Assembly (NCBI GenBank): GCA_021799635.1
Contig: JAJZAB010000002.1
Location: 46,393-110,392, forward strand
From: Microcaldota archaeon
Lineage (GTDB): Archaea > Micrarchaeota > Micrarchaeia > Micrarchaeales > Micrarchaeaceae
Direction of reading: 5' to 3'
DNA: 64,000 nt
Each line of letters opens with the position of its first letter. Within the stretch, counting starts at the first letter, position 1. Below the pieces are notes generated by a model. It did no database searches and was not told where the DNA came from. It saw only the letters and a list, made by a program, of their open reading frames with translations. Shown piece by piece: positions 1 to 8,157 of this stretch. A program made the position numbers and the translations under genes.

Positions 1-89
1 AGCTTCTGGACTATGGCCTTCTGCCCTATAACCTCCTTCAGGGACCCAGGCCTATATTTCTCCTGCCATGGCAGGTCTACTACGCCCAT
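1..89 (-). CDS. rfcS: Replication factor C small subunit (clamp loader), N-terminal fragment
   Basis: Only the first 29 codons are in the window; the gene runs off the left edge. The visible N-terminus contains PWQEKYRP and VIGQKAIVQKL, which match the start of archaeal RfcS (typically WxEKYRPxxLxEVxGQ). RfcS forms the ATP-driven clamp loader that places PCNA on DNA. ATG at 87-89 is the first in-frame start before the EKYRP motif. The gene diverges from tRNA-Pro, about 100 bases away. The identification rests on a short but characteristic motif, so the family is fairly sure and the paralogue is not. Confidence 0.75.
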   Translation of the reverse strand, partial: MGVVDLPWQEKYRPGSLKEVIGQKAIVQK

Positions 90-195
90 ATAAAACCAAC
101 TATTATGCTAAAACAAGCAGATAGATATCATTTTGTAAAAAGCATTTATTAACTTTTCCATAGAGTATTAGTGCATCACATCTATTTTGCCTCAT

Positions 196-268
196 GGGGA
201 GTTACGCTAACCTGGTAGACTACCAGCTTTGGGAGCTGGCCACCCGAGTTCAAATCTCGGACTCCCCA
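196..268 (+). tRNA. tRNA-Pro (anticodon TGG)
   Basis: Acceptor stem GGGGAGT (196-202) pairs with ACTCCCC (261-267), discriminator A268. The anticodon stem CCAGC/GCTGG encloses loop TTTGGGA, giving anticodon TGG. The T arm has loop TTCAAAT. CCA is not encoded. Copies of its 3' end recur downstream at 5722, 6778 and 9497, the mark of tRNA-directed integration. Confidence 0.95.
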
Positions 269-278
269 TTTATGCTTA
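251..278 (+). repeat. Original attachment core at the tRNA-Pro 3' end
   Basis: This is the segment of which parts are duplicated downstream. Bases 251-268 match 5722-5739 exactly (18 of 18), bases 258-278 match 6778-6798 exactly (21 of 21), and 258-272 match 9497-9511 (15 of 15). The 21-base match goes past the tRNA end into flanking DNA, so it is not explained by tRNA homology alone. Confidence 0.8.
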
Positions 279-329
279 TCGAGGATAAGGTTGTAAATTG
301 GGGACATAAAGCTTTAAATAGCTTTGTTT

Positions 330-1041
330 CTATACTACTTGATTCTGCCAATATGGTGCTGAAAGTATATTGCCTGGATTATATGGTGTTGCTGCCCACT
401 GATTTAGATCGGTCATAATCTGTTTTGGGAGGCCATAACGTTTCACTGCCTTTTTGAGAACTAATAACGCGTTGTCTGTCGTCGCATTTGGGAACTTTCC
501 ATATCCAACTATGAACCTGGATGCGTCGTCTATGTATGAGATTATCTGTTCCCCCTGTTCAGTTTCTGTATAGTATGTATGCCACAGACTGTTGCTGTTG
601 TACCTTTCATACCGGACCCACTTCTTTCTCCGTATTTTCTTCTCTGAGGGGGGTTGTCAGTCCTGCATCCGTAAGTATCCTCTGTATTCTGTTGTGCGGT
701 ATACGAGGAATTCCGAGTATCTGATGGTACTTCTCCATCTTGACAGCTCCGAGAGGCATCTTATTATGTAATTCAAGGACAATCTTCCTTTCATTTTCAT
801 CGATTGGATTAGACGGTCTACCACTGATGCTGACCCTAATCTTGTAAAGGGGTGTTTCACCGTATTTTTTCATCAGGATTCGTACGTATCTGGGTGTTAT
901 TCCTTGTTGTCTTGCAATGTGGTACACTGAAAATTCCCCTCTTTTCATCTCCCTGATAATCCATCGTAATTGACGCTTGTTCAGTTTCCGCATGACTTCT
1001 CTATTCCCGAGAGACGTTAAATATTTTGACGAGAGGAACAT
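330..1041 (-). pseudogene. IS481-family transposase, frameshifted and truncated
   Basis: The 5' part (from 1041 down to about 607) encodes a helix-turn-helix domain including KRQLRWIIREMKRGE and ITPRYVRILMKKYGE. A second frame picks up at about 650 with KKWVRYERYNSNSLWHTYY and later YIDDASRFIVGYG, the start of the IS481 integrase core with its first catalytic Asp. One base is out of register near 645-655, and homology stops after an MTD-like segment near 410, so the second Asp and the Glu are missing. The open frame then runs through unrelated codons to a stop at 330-332. The element is dead; it sits directly between tRNA-Pro and the radical SAM operon. Confidence 0.75.
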
Positions 1042-1078
1042 ATTTCGGGATTCTACAATCCCATTTTAAAAGCTAAGG

Positions 1079-1090
1079 TATATATATTTA
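1079..1090 (+). promoter_or_regulatory. TATA box for the peptide/radical SAM operon
   Basis: An AT-only run, TATATATATTTA, lies about 30 bases upstream of the ATG at 1117. At archaeal spacing, transcription would start at about 1110-1117, giving an mRNA with little or no leader on the 33-codon frame rather than on the radical SAM gene. This is the main support for the small gene being real. Confidence 0.55.
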
Positions 1091-1116
1091 GAGAAATGAA
1101 ATTATATTGTGATTGC

Positions 1117-1218
1117 ATGGCGCGTAAACTGATGGGTATAAACAAGATAGTAGACAGGATTCTGAGCGAACCTAAAAAGGTACGTAAGATATATGACATG
1201 TGGAGAGGACGCTCGTAA
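1117..1218 (+). CDS. 33-residue basic peptide upstream of a radical SAM enzyme (candidate RiPP precursor)
   Basis: ATG at 1117, stop at 1216-1218. The peptide begins MARKLMGINKIVDRIL and ends KKVRKIYDMWRGRS. It is rich in Lys and Arg, has one Tyr and one Trp near the C-terminus and no Cys. It is the first frame after a good TATA box, and the SPASM enzyme starts 38 bases after its stop. SPASM radical SAM enzymes often modify short peptides encoded next to them, commonly at aromatic residues, so the IYDMWRGR tail is a reasonable core candidate. No leader or recognition sequence was recognised. It could instead be a non-functional leader ORF; function is inference. Confidence 0.45.
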   Translation: MARKLMGINKIVDRILSEPKKVRKIYDMWRGRS

Positions 1219-1256
1219 ACATTACACCATTACAGTTATAAAATAACTGTGAATAG

Positions 1257-2504
1257 ATGTATACAATACAACAGCTAGAGGATGCCAATTCGGCAGTTAG
1301 CAAATCTATAGAGAGTATCTCAAAATCCAGTAGATTTGTCCCTAACAGTGTCTCAATTGTCGTAAAGCTTACGAATAGCTGCAACTATGGTTGCACCTAT
1401 TGCTACATATCAGGGCCACTAATAAGCGGTGATAAAAAGGAGTTTAACAACCACAAGCACTTATCCGACCTGTATGATAAGTTATCAAAAAGCGAGACTA
1501 TAAAGTATGTCAATTTAATTGCCCATGGTGGAGAACCTCTTTTACTTGGTAAGAGGTTCTTTAAAGATATGATTAAGGCTCAAAAAGAGATACTTAAAGA
1601 TAAGCAAGTAGTTAATACCATACAAACAAATGGTTCCTTAATTGATGAAGAGTGGGCTGAATTCTTCAAAGAAAACAATTTTCAAGTTGGGATAAGCTTA
1701 GATGGACCTGAAGATTTACACATAGAACAACGTCCTTCATTATCAGGGGACTCTTTTGAACAGACAATTAGAGGGATACAAATTCTTCAGGAAAATGGTA
1801 TAAAATTTCATTGTCTTGCAGTAGCAACAAAAAAACTTATTACATACGATGTGGAAAGGCTGTTTCACTTCTTTTTAGATAATGGTATAAAGAGCTTTGA
1901 GTTCTTGCCACAGGACTCGGTTATAGATAGTAGCGGTAACATATTGTCAGAGGATATCTATTTCACAAACGAATATGCGAATTTCATTATAAAATTATTC
2001 GATGTATGGTATGAACATAATGATCCAAACGTACATATACTTCTTTTCGAGGATATAATAAGAACACTCGTAGGGAATGTAACAAAGAGCTGCCAAATAG
2101 GTAAAGGCATGTGCGCCAATGCTGTTTTTACTTACTACCCAGATGGCACACTCCAACCATGTGACAAGTTTCCTAGGGCTTATGGTGATTCAGAAAATCT
2201 CATCACAAAGTTGCCTGAAGTAATCTCTTTTGATGATGTTTTCACCTTGGAGAAACAAAAATCCGCTATCCTGAGTCAGGTAAAAAGCTTCGAAATGTGT
2301 AAAGGTTGTCCATGGATAAAGAAATGTAGAGGAGGATGCGTCTTTGATCGGTATATGTATTTCAAGCTGGGCTTAGACAAAACAAATACCTTTAGGGATT
2401 GTCCCACATACAAACTATACAGCCACATTGCCAAGCGCTTAATGAAACTTAATGTAATAAAACCAAATCTTGAGCCGTTACCTTATGATAAAATAGTGGT
2501 TTAA
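1257..2504 (+). CDS. Radical SAM enzyme with SPASM domain
   Basis: A 415-residue protein. The radical SAM cluster motif CNYGCTYC places three Cys at residues 42, 46 and 49, and AHGGEPLL follows at the expected distance. The C-terminus carries a complete SPASM signature: a CX(n)GX4C segment (MCANAVFTYYPDGTLQPC), then CKGCPWIKKCRGGC (CX2CX5CX3C) from residue 348 and a last Cys at about 382. Such enzymes hold one SAM-cleaving and two auxiliary 4Fe-4S clusters and modify peptides or proteins (for example sulfatase maturases, RiPP cross-linkers). No sulfatase is nearby; the 33-residue peptide is directly upstream, so a RiPP role is preferred by context. Its TAA overlaps the next ATG (TAATG at 2502), so the two are translationally coupled. 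The DNA is AT-rich compared with the core genes. Confidence 0.85.
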   Translation: MYTIQQLEDANSAVSKSIESISKSSRFVPNSVSIVVKLTNSCNYGCTYCYISGPLISGDKKEFNNHKHLSDLYDKLSKSETIKYVNLIAHGGEPLLLGKRFFKDMIKAQKEILKDKQVVNTIQTNGSLIDEEWAEFFKENNFQVGISLDGPEDLHIEQRPSLSGDSFEQTIRGIQILQENGIKFHCLAVATKKLITYDVERLFHFFLDNGIKSFEFLPQDSVIDSSGNILSEDIYFTNEYANFIIKLFDVWYEHNDPNVHILLFEDIIRTLVGNVTKSCQIGKGMCANAVFTYYPDGTLQPCDKFPRAYGDSENLITKLPEVISFDDVFTLEKQKSAILSQVKSFEMCKGCPWIKKCRGGCVFDRYMYFKLGLDKTNTFRDCPTYKLYSHIAKRLMKLNVIKPNLEPLPYDKIVV

Positions 2505-3079
2505 TGACAAACGAGAAAACAAAAAGTCCAAAGATGACTAAAGAGGAGTTTGTAAGAAGAATAGAGAAGGGAGAAACAAATTTCGCAGGAGTTGAATTTC
2601 CAAAAGGAATAGAACTGAAAGGCATGAAGTTCGTAGGGTTTGATTTCAGGGATGCAATAATCCAAAATTCGGACCTTTCTGGCTCAGACTTCAGCTCTTC
2701 ATACCTTAGGGATATCGATCTTAAAGGCTCAAAGGTTAGGAGTTCAATATTTGTGCGTGCTGACATAAGGGGCGGAGACTTAGAAAGCGTTGATGCTACT
2801 TCTGCTGTGTTTGAAAGAGCTTATATGTGTGGAGCTTATATAAAGAATGCAATCTTTAAGGATACTAGAATAGGTAATGCATTCCTTAGTGGAACTTATT
2901 TTGAAGCCACAGACATTAGAGGGATGTCTGGGCTCGACACTGCTCATGGAATAGAAGCTACAGTATTTAGACAAACTGTTGTGACTGATAAGCAAAGAAG
3001 GCAGATAGAATCAAGAAAGAGCACAAAAATAGAGCAGTTTGTGATAAAGACAGAACCACAATTAAGGAAAGAGAAATAG
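2504..3079 (+). CDS. Pentapeptide-repeat protein
   Basis: 191 residues. From about residue 40 to 150 the sequence repeats every five residues with A/S-D/N/x-L/F-x-x character, for example NSDLSGSDFSSSYLRDIDL and later NAIFKDTRIGNAFLSGTYF. This predicts a right-handed quadrilateral beta helix. Some pentapeptide proteins mimic DNA and protect gyrase, others are self-immunity factors for peptide antibiotics; the sequence does not say which. The first 35 residues are charged and non-repetitive, and the last 40 are basic. Its start overlaps the radical SAM stop, and its stop (3079) abuts the stop of the convergent phosphotransferase gene. An immunity role is speculative. Confidence 0.75.
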   Translation: MTNEKTKSPKMTKEEFVRRIEKGETNFAGVEFPKGIELKGMKFVGFDFRDAIIQNSDLSGSDFSSSYLRDIDLKGSKVRSSIFVRADIRGGDLESVDATSAVFERAYMCGAYIKNAIFKDTRIGNAFLSGTYFEATDIRGMSGLDTAHGIEATVFRQTVVTDKQRRQIESRKSTKIEQFVIKTEPQLRKEK

Positions 3080-5014
3080 CTATTGTTGGTTTTGTTTTAT
3101 TTTCTTTATTCTGGTTGAAAAGCTCATTTCAGACGTAGCCTTTTCATGGACTAGCCCGTAATCCCTTTTTGCAGTATTGTATATGTTATCCATTAATTCA
3201 ACTATTTGACCGCCCATACCATGAACTGGATGCTCTTTGTCTATAGTTATCCTATCTATATAGCTTACAAGATCCTGACTCTTATTTTTGTCATCAGCAA
3301 ATATTTCTTCTATACAATCACGAAGCATAATGTTTGATGGTATAGTCCAATAAGCAAAGGAATATAGTGAAAGTTTTAAAGCTTCGGATAGAGTATTTCT
3401 GTCTCCAATTACGTATCGGCTCATCAGATATTTTGAATCGTCATAGTAGCCGGAAGCTATTTTAAGATAATGGTTTATCTTTTTATCTATTTTTTCTACA
3501 TCTTTTGTTCTAGTGATTTTTGAGGCTTCCAAGACTTCCTTTCTTATTCTCTTGCTTTTTTTACACGCCTCAAACAATACAGAATATCTATACCACACTT
3601 CTGAACCGCCATCTAGTACTGGTAGATTGTACTTTTTGTGCAATGCTGATGTTATAATACTTAGATCGCCTGCAAGTGATAAATGATAGTGTAATGTAAT
3701 TCTAGAATAATCTTTTTCGATTATTGTAATCTTGCCCCAGTATTTGAAAATGGAAAGTTTGTCTGGGTCAACGTATGTGGCCTTACGAACCTTTTTTATG
3801 ACTAGTTCTTTCCTGTTAGGAAGCGTAACCTTTCCAGTATCACCATCTATACAAACTTCTTCGTTGTTTTTTATTATGGTAGCTGCCTTATCTACACCAA
3901 CTACACAGGGCACTTTATATTCCCTAGACAGTATTGCAACGTGTGAGGTTATCCCGGCAGGCTCTACAATCACCCCTCCAAAATCTTTTATTATATAAGA
4001 ATCATCAAGAGGTAATTCGCCAGCCACAAGCACCCTATCTTTACCCTTTATCATTTCATCTATATTTGCTTTTGGATCAAATATTACAACTTTACCACAG
4101 AAGCTTCCGCTGCTTGCTGGAAATCCACCAAATTCCATATTGCCAGATCGTAAGGGAACTTTAGCAGTCAATTTCCGAGCTTGAAGAAGTATCGGTCCGT
4201 TTGCTGAATAAGCCCATTCAATGTCTAATGGAAACATAATATGCTCTATCTTTTTCATAATAGAGGATAAATCTTTAATCTCGAAATCAAAGAGAATGCT
4301 CTTTTCACTTTCGGCTTTATATTTTATTATTTCTCCAGTTTCTTTATGCATTATGTATGTATCTGGTGTTTTTGTTCCTGCCGTTACGCCTTCTGGATCA
4401 TTAGAAACCGCTTCTATTACATAACGTTTGCTATTGTCTTCATCTGGATTGAAAAAGAAACCTACACCATATTTAGAATTTAAAACCATTTCTTGAACTA
4501 TGCAAGCCATTTTTATGTTTTTGATCTCTATTTTATTTTCTGCCATATATTTTACTGCACGGGAACTAAAAAGAGAACAGAAAACCTTTTTTATAGCGTT
4601 TTTGACATTCTCCTTATCTAAATTTAAAAATGTATCGAATCTACCAGCAAAGCTTGCATTGGGTGAATCTTCGCATGTTGCAGAACTTCTTACTACAAAA
4701 GGCTGTTGCAAGTCCTTTATACAATCTTCTATTTCTGAGCTAATTTGATCGTTTATTATCGTCTTGTCTAAAAGTTCCGAAGTCTTTTTGCTATATGTAT
4801 CCTCTGTTATGTCACCTTTAATGAAATTTTCTACACAATTTAGCAATTCGTTAAAGATGACTTTGTTATTTATAAAATCATCATAAGCAGCTGTAGTTAC
4901 TACTATGCCCTTTGGAATTTTAGCATATTTGGCTACGAGGGATAGATTGTATGCTTTATTACCAATTAATCTAGCTTTTCTTACTATTTTATCAAGCTTA
5001 AAGCAATATTGCAT
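3080..5014 (-). CDS. PEP-synthase-like phosphotransferase A (ATP-grasp plus His domain, unknown C-terminal region)
   Basis: 644 residues. Residues 1-285 match the PEP synthase/PPDK nucleotide-binding domain: FVVRSSATCEDSPNASFAG with the Arg-Ser-Ser at about 109-111, then the end of the domain at DIEWAYSANGPILLQAR. Residues 290-400 form the swivelling His domain, with GITSHVAILSREYKVP placing the phosphohistidine at 358. The PEP-binding TIM barrel is absent; residues 410-644 are a mostly helical region I do not recognise. The order differs from rifampin phosphotransferase, where the His domain is last. The expected activity is ATP-dependent phosphoryl transfer through His358 to an unknown acceptor. 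It lies in the same tRNA-Pro cassette as the radical SAM operon and faces it. Two paralogues occur at 23448 and 49472. Confidence 0.75.
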   Translation of the reverse strand: MQYCFKLDKIVRKARLIGNKAYNLSLVAKYAKIPKGIVVTTAAYDDFINNKVIFNELLNCVENFIKGDITEDTYSKKTSELLDKTIINDQISSEIEDCIKDLQQPFVVRSSATCEDSPNASFAGRFDTFLNLDKENVKNAIKKVFCSLFSSRAVKYMAENKIEIKNIKMACIVQEMVLNSKYGVGFFFNPDEDNSKRYVIEAVSNDPEGVTAGTKTPDTYIMHKETGEIIKYKAESEKSILFDFEIKDLSSIMKKIEHIMFPLDIEWAYSANGPILLQARKLTAKVPLRSGNMEFGGFPASSGSFCGKVVIFDPKANIDEMIKGKDRVLVAGELPLDDSYIIKDFGGVIVEPAGITSHVAILSREYKVPCVVGVDKAATIIKNNEEVCIDGDTGKVTLPNRKELVIKKVRKATYVDPDKLSIFKYWGKITIIEKDYSRITLHYHLSLAGDLSIITSALHKKYNLPVLDGGSEVWYRYSVLFEACKKSKRIRKEVLEASKITRTKDVEKIDKKINHYLKIASGYYDDSKYLMSRYVIGDRNTLSEALKLSLYSFAYWTIPSNIMLRDCIEEIFADDKNKSQDLVSYIDRITIDKEHPVHGMGGQIVELMDNIYNTAKRDYGLVHEKATSEMSFSTRIKKIKQNQQ

Positions 5015-5034
5015 TTAAACACCCACTCTCTAAC

Positions 5035-5063
5035 TATTGATATGTGATATAGACGTATCAATA
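5035..5063 (-). promoter_or_regulatory. Inverted repeat around the promoter of phosphotransferase A
   Basis: TATTGATA (5035-5042) and TATCAATA (5056-5063) are perfect 8-base arms around an AT-rich spacer that could serve as the TATA region, 20-50 bases upstream of the minus-strand start at 5014. The placement suits a dimeric repressor. No regulator gene is adjacent. Confidence 0.4.
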
Positions 5064-5173
5064 TCTTAAAACCCTACCATTTAATAATGAAAGGGCTTTG
5101 AAATCCCTTGCCTTCAGGCATGTGGATGAAAAAGCCACAATTTTCTATTTCTTTTTATCGTAGTAAATGTTAA

Positions 5174-5191
5174 GGCGGCCGTTAGGCCGCC
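5174..5191 (+). promoter_or_regulatory. Hairpin in the leader of tnpA
   Basis: GGCGGCC (5174-5180), loop GTTA, GGCCGCC (5185-5191): a perfect 7-bp GC stem 15 bases before the ATG. IS200 elements often carry structured leaders that limit transposase expression; the same role is inferred here. Confidence 0.5.
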
Positions 5192-5205
5192 GAAACGTGA
5201 ACAAC

Positions 5206-5649
5206 ATGAATAGTGGGAACTATAAAAATAAAGAGTTTGCGCATGGGCCGCATTTGATTGGGGTAAGTGAATATCACTTGCAGTGGGTGACGAAATACAG
5301 GTATGAAACCCTGTTGAAGGAAAGTCACTATGTTGACTGTGAAAACGCGCTGAAAAATGCGGCGGAAAGGCACGGAATATTCGTGAAAGAACTCGGCGTA
5401 ATGCCGGACCATGTCCACATGATCGTATTTCTGCCGCCGGAAATGAGTGTTTCAAAGGTGATAAATCTTCTGAAAGGATGCAGTTCCTACGAACTTTTCA
5501 AATTGCACCCCAAATTTCGACTGCAATATCAAAGAGGACATTTTTGGGGAAGGGGTTACTTCTACAGATCCGTCAGCAATGTCGACGACGAAACGGCCAG
5601 CAGGTACGTAAGAGAAGATAACGATCCACGGCAAAGACGTCTCAATTGA
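5206..5649 (+). CDS. tnpA: IS200/IS605-family Y1 HUH transposase
   Basis: About 147 residues from ATG 5206 (GTG 5197 and an earlier TTG are alternatives). The HUH metal motif appears as MPDHVHMIVFLPP, preceded by QWVTKYRYE, the usual N-terminal strand of the family. Tyr residues in GRGYFYRSVSN lie in the expected place for the nucleophile, although a Y about 14 residues further on (ASRYVRED) is also possible. The enzyme cuts and rejoins single-stranded DNA at the element's hairpin ends. Length and motifs are those of an intact protein, so the element may still be active and could supply the transposase in trans to the TnpB-only element at 33 kb. Confidence 0.88.
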   Translation: MNSGNYKNKEFAHGPHLIGVSEYHLQWVTKYRYETLLKESHYVDCENALKNAAERHGIFVKELGVMPDHVHMIVFLPPEMSVSKVINLLKGCSSYELFKLHPKFRLQYQRGHFWGRGYFYRSVSNVDDETASRYVREDNDPRQRRLN

Positions 5650-5721
5650 CCGCCATGGAAACCCACGCCTTTAGGCGTGGGAGGAGATCATACATACAAA
5701 CCCCAATTACGATGTCAATCA

Positions 5722-5739
5722 CAAATCTCGGACTCCCCA
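5722..5739 (+). repeat. tRNA-Pro 3' end copy 1 (attachment-site scar)
   Basis: 18 bases identical to 251-268 (T arm, acceptor and discriminator of tRNA-Pro) without the rest of a tRNA. It marks the right border of cassette 1. It is followed at 5750 by GGGTTATATATA, a motif also found after copy 2. Confidence 0.75.
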
Positions 5740-5862
5740 ATTAAAGATAGGGGTTATATATAGAAGCATTAAGTGTTACCTTTTTGTAACATAGATAGAC
5801 AGAGTAGCATCGCTTTTATGCACAATGCAAAATTTATAATAGGAAATCGTGGCATAAATTAG

Positions 5863-6504
5863 TCATTTGCTGTCAGCGTTTAATGTCGTTTGAATTATTA
5901 TCCTTACTGCCTTTTCTAGCATCGATTCCTCCATACTTGGTATTTTCTCGCGGGTTGCGTAGTGCACATGCTCCATAGTTACAACCTGCTTTGTTGTCAA
6001 CGGCAAGTGAACAAAGCCTGCTTTTCTTATTCCAATTTTATCTGAGAGCCTCATAACTTCGTAGAACACTTCGTTTGATACGAAAGTATCTGGGAAAAAT
6101 GAGTACTCCGCGGGTATGCCGTGATTTTGCAAGCTCGCTTTTATCTCTTTCAGCGGCAGCCCGGAAAAATACGCGCTTGGTCCATTTTCGTACAGTGGTT
6201 CGTCGAACTCCTCTTTGTCATTTCTGAAATAATATCTGTTTATCGCAATTCTTTCCAACGATATGCAGCCCCTTCCGCCAGCCAGCCCCAAAGCTACCAC
6301 AAACGCTGGCTTGTATTCTTCAACATAATTCTCAAGGACCTTCCTAACTTCCTTATGCTCTACCAGCAAAAGTTTGCCTACAATCGTAGTGTTCATTATC
6401 GTTTTGCCATCCAGTTTCTTTGCAATCTCTCCAGAAGGATTATAAGTATAATTCAGAAACGGCCCGAATCCGGTTAAAAGCATATTCGTCGTTTTATGAT
6501 TCAT
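5863..6504 (-). CDS. Pyroglutamyl-peptidase I-like protein with Ser in place of the catalytic Cys
   Basis: 213 residues from ATG 6504, chosen because a TATA-like ACATATAAAAAAG lies about 33 bases upstream; a longer frame starts at 6561. LTGFGPFLNYTYNPSGE is the family N-terminus and GRGCISLERIAINRY contains the catalytic Glu. GFVHLPLTTKQ supplies the His. The nucleophile segment, normally AGTxxCN, reads FPDTFVSNEVFYE, so Cys is replaced by Ser and its neighbours have changed. C15 peptidases need this Cys to remove N-terminal pyroglutamate; the protein is probably inactive as such, or has a different activity. It is the only gene of cassette 2. Confidence 0.75.
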   Translation of the reverse strand: MNHKTTNMLLTGFGPFLNYTYNPSGEIAKKLDGKTIMNTTIVGKLLLVEHKEVRKVLENYVEEYKPAFVVALGLAGGRGCISLERIAINRYYFRNDKEEFDEPLYENGPSAYFSGLPLKEIKASLQNHGIPAEYSFFPDTFVSNEVFYEVMRLSDKIGIRKAGFVHLPLTTKQVVTMEHVHYATREKIPSMEESMLEKAVRIIIQTTLNADSK

Positions 6505-6740
6505 ACAACCATCAGTATTTGATAATGCTATCTTTTTTATATGTTTCTGCATATACCGCAATGTTGACTTATTTATACTAACCTCTTGCGATCTCGCGGC
6601 GTTAAACTTAGCACCTTACTGCGAATATCTGTGTTATCCACCATTTATCTAGAGTTCTGGCATGTTAAATTGAAGCTTGATAAGTATATAATAATCAGCA
6701 CAATAAGCACACAGAATTGTATAACGAAATATAGCAAGTG

Positions 6741-6814
6741 ATATACATTCCACAACATCTATTTTACGGGAGATTAGCGGACTCCCCATTTATGCTTAGG
6801 GGTTATATATAACT
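6741..6814 (+). repeat. Duplicated 52-base block with tRNA-Pro 3' end copy 2
   Basis: Bases 6741-6792 match 9460-9511 with one difference (C6750 versus T9469). The right part, 6778-6798, is a 21-base copy of the tRNA-Pro 3' end and its flank. GGGTTATATATAACT follows at 6800-6814 and is found again at 21594. The gene-free interval 6562-7103 otherwise holds AT-rich sequence, including a segment near 6894-6915 that is similar to 9553-9576, and the promoter of the nuclease gene. Confidence 0.75.
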
Positions 6815-7103
6815 CATCGAAATGCCTTCCTATTTTATCGTCTAAGTCAAATTCTACTATCTGTAAATTCTGTATCTTTTAGGAACGGAATCTTAACATA
6901 GTTTTAGTATGGTGAAAAACCAGTTATGAAACTTTCTTTATGCCTTACCCCTAGTTTATATTATCTTATAATATTCAACACCTGATATTTATTATCAGTA
7001 CAAGTGCAAAAGTATTTAAGGATCCAGCCTCACAATTACTTGAATTGGGATAAAGAACGAGAAAACTAGAATAATATAAAAATGCTAACTTTGAAGTGTA
7101 ATT

Positions 7104-7946
7104 ATGGCTATTCTAGACGCATTAAAGAAGATCAGTGGCAATATAGGAACAGGCATCAAAAAATCAATAAACCAAGCACAAGAGAATGCTAGAGAAAATA
7201 CCGAACGACGAAATTTAAAGCGACGTCTATTAAGTTATTTCACTCGCAATCAATTGGATAGGATGTTACTACAATATGGTGAAAGTCCATTACCTAATTT
7301 TAGAAAAGACCCCATAACCAATGAAAAATATAAAACAACTATGGATGACAGGATTAACGATTGCATCAACAAAATATCCCTAAAAAATATGGAAGTATTT
7401 GCTAGTAAAAACCTTAGGAATAATCCTTATGTACGAGATATGATAATTGAAATAGATAAATGGTTAGATGAGCAAAAAAAGAGGCGTCGAGATACTTCAT
7501 CTCAAGTTATAAAAACAGAGGGCGAGAATACGCCAATTTCTGAACTTACAAATTTATTAAATAAGATAAAGGTAAATTTTGAAGAAACGATGGGGGATCA
7601 GCACTATAATACTGAAGACGAATTTAATAAAGCACTAGTTGCTTGGCTAAGAAGTAGATATGGAAATAAAATAGAAGACCCACATAATATCCACACAGGG
7701 CATTCGGGAGACATAGTTTATAACGGTGAGCAAGGTAGATATGTACTCGAACTAAAACTTGCTTATGGTGGATCGCTAGATTATGGTTTTAAGGAGATAG
7801 CAGAATATAAATACTCGGGCGAATTTAAAGACATTGGTGTTATAATCTGGGATGATGGCCAGATGCCTTATGATAGTCTAAAAAGCGAACAGCGTAAACT
7901 TGAACTAAGTGGAGCGAAAGTTATAATTATAAAACCAAGAGCGTAG
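7104..7946 (+). CDS. Putative PD-(D/E)XK nuclease of cassette 3
   Basis: 280 residues. The C-terminal half contains a motif set typical of PD-(D/E)XK enzymes: Glu in NTEDEFNKALVAWLRSRYG, Asp in HSGDIVYNGEQG and the E-x-K pair in YVLELKLAYGG. The following segment (GVIIWDDGQ) fits the fourth core strand. Residues 1-140 are helical, basic and unlike anything I recognise. An AT-rich TATA candidate (7072-7081) lies about 30 bases before the ATG, suggesting a leaderless mRNA. It lies alone on the plus strand between two copies of the tRNA-Pro att repeat, next to a methyltransferase and a Nudix gene on the other strand. A defence or element-maintenance role is plausible, but the target is unknown. 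Confidence 0.6.
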   Translation: MAILDALKKISGNIGTGIKKSINQAQENARENTERRNLKRRLLSYFTRNQLDRMLLQYGESPLPNFRKDPITNEKYKTTMDDRINDCINKISLKNMEVFASKNLRNNPYVRDMIIEIDKWLDEQKKRRRDTSSQVIKTEGENTPISELTNLLNKIKVNFEETMGDQHYNTEDEFNKALVAWLRSRYGNKIEDPHNIHTGHSGDIVYNGEQGRYVLELKLAYGGSLDYGFKEIAEYKYSGEFKDIGVIIWDDGQMPYDSLKSEQRKLELSGAKVIIIKPRA

Positions 7947-8157
7947 CAGTGGCGTTCTAATTTTATTGAAATCCGAGTCATAATTGTTTAAATACTTTCT
8001 AAGCGTTAAAAAGTAAGTTCACATGTGCGTTTACAAAAGAAGGCAGACTAACTTTGAAAATTTAAAATCACTCGGAAAACTCGGCATTGAAAACTTAGGT
8101 TATTACCTTTAGGATCTGGACACTTTGCGGATGTTTTGATTGGATGCTTTCCATGCG

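Larger units (their letters stand above)
5095..5695 (+). mobile_element. IS200-type insertion sequence
   Basis: A single Y1 transposase gene flanked by imperfect palindromes: the left end holds a hairpin near 5104-5135, the right end one at 5657-5690 built on CCCACGCC TTTA GGCGTGGG. The right-end hairpin resembles those of the TnpB-type elements elsewhere in the window. There is no accessory TnpB gene. Exact ends cannot be fixed by eye, because IS200 elements have no terminal inverted repeats or target duplications. Confidence 0.75.
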
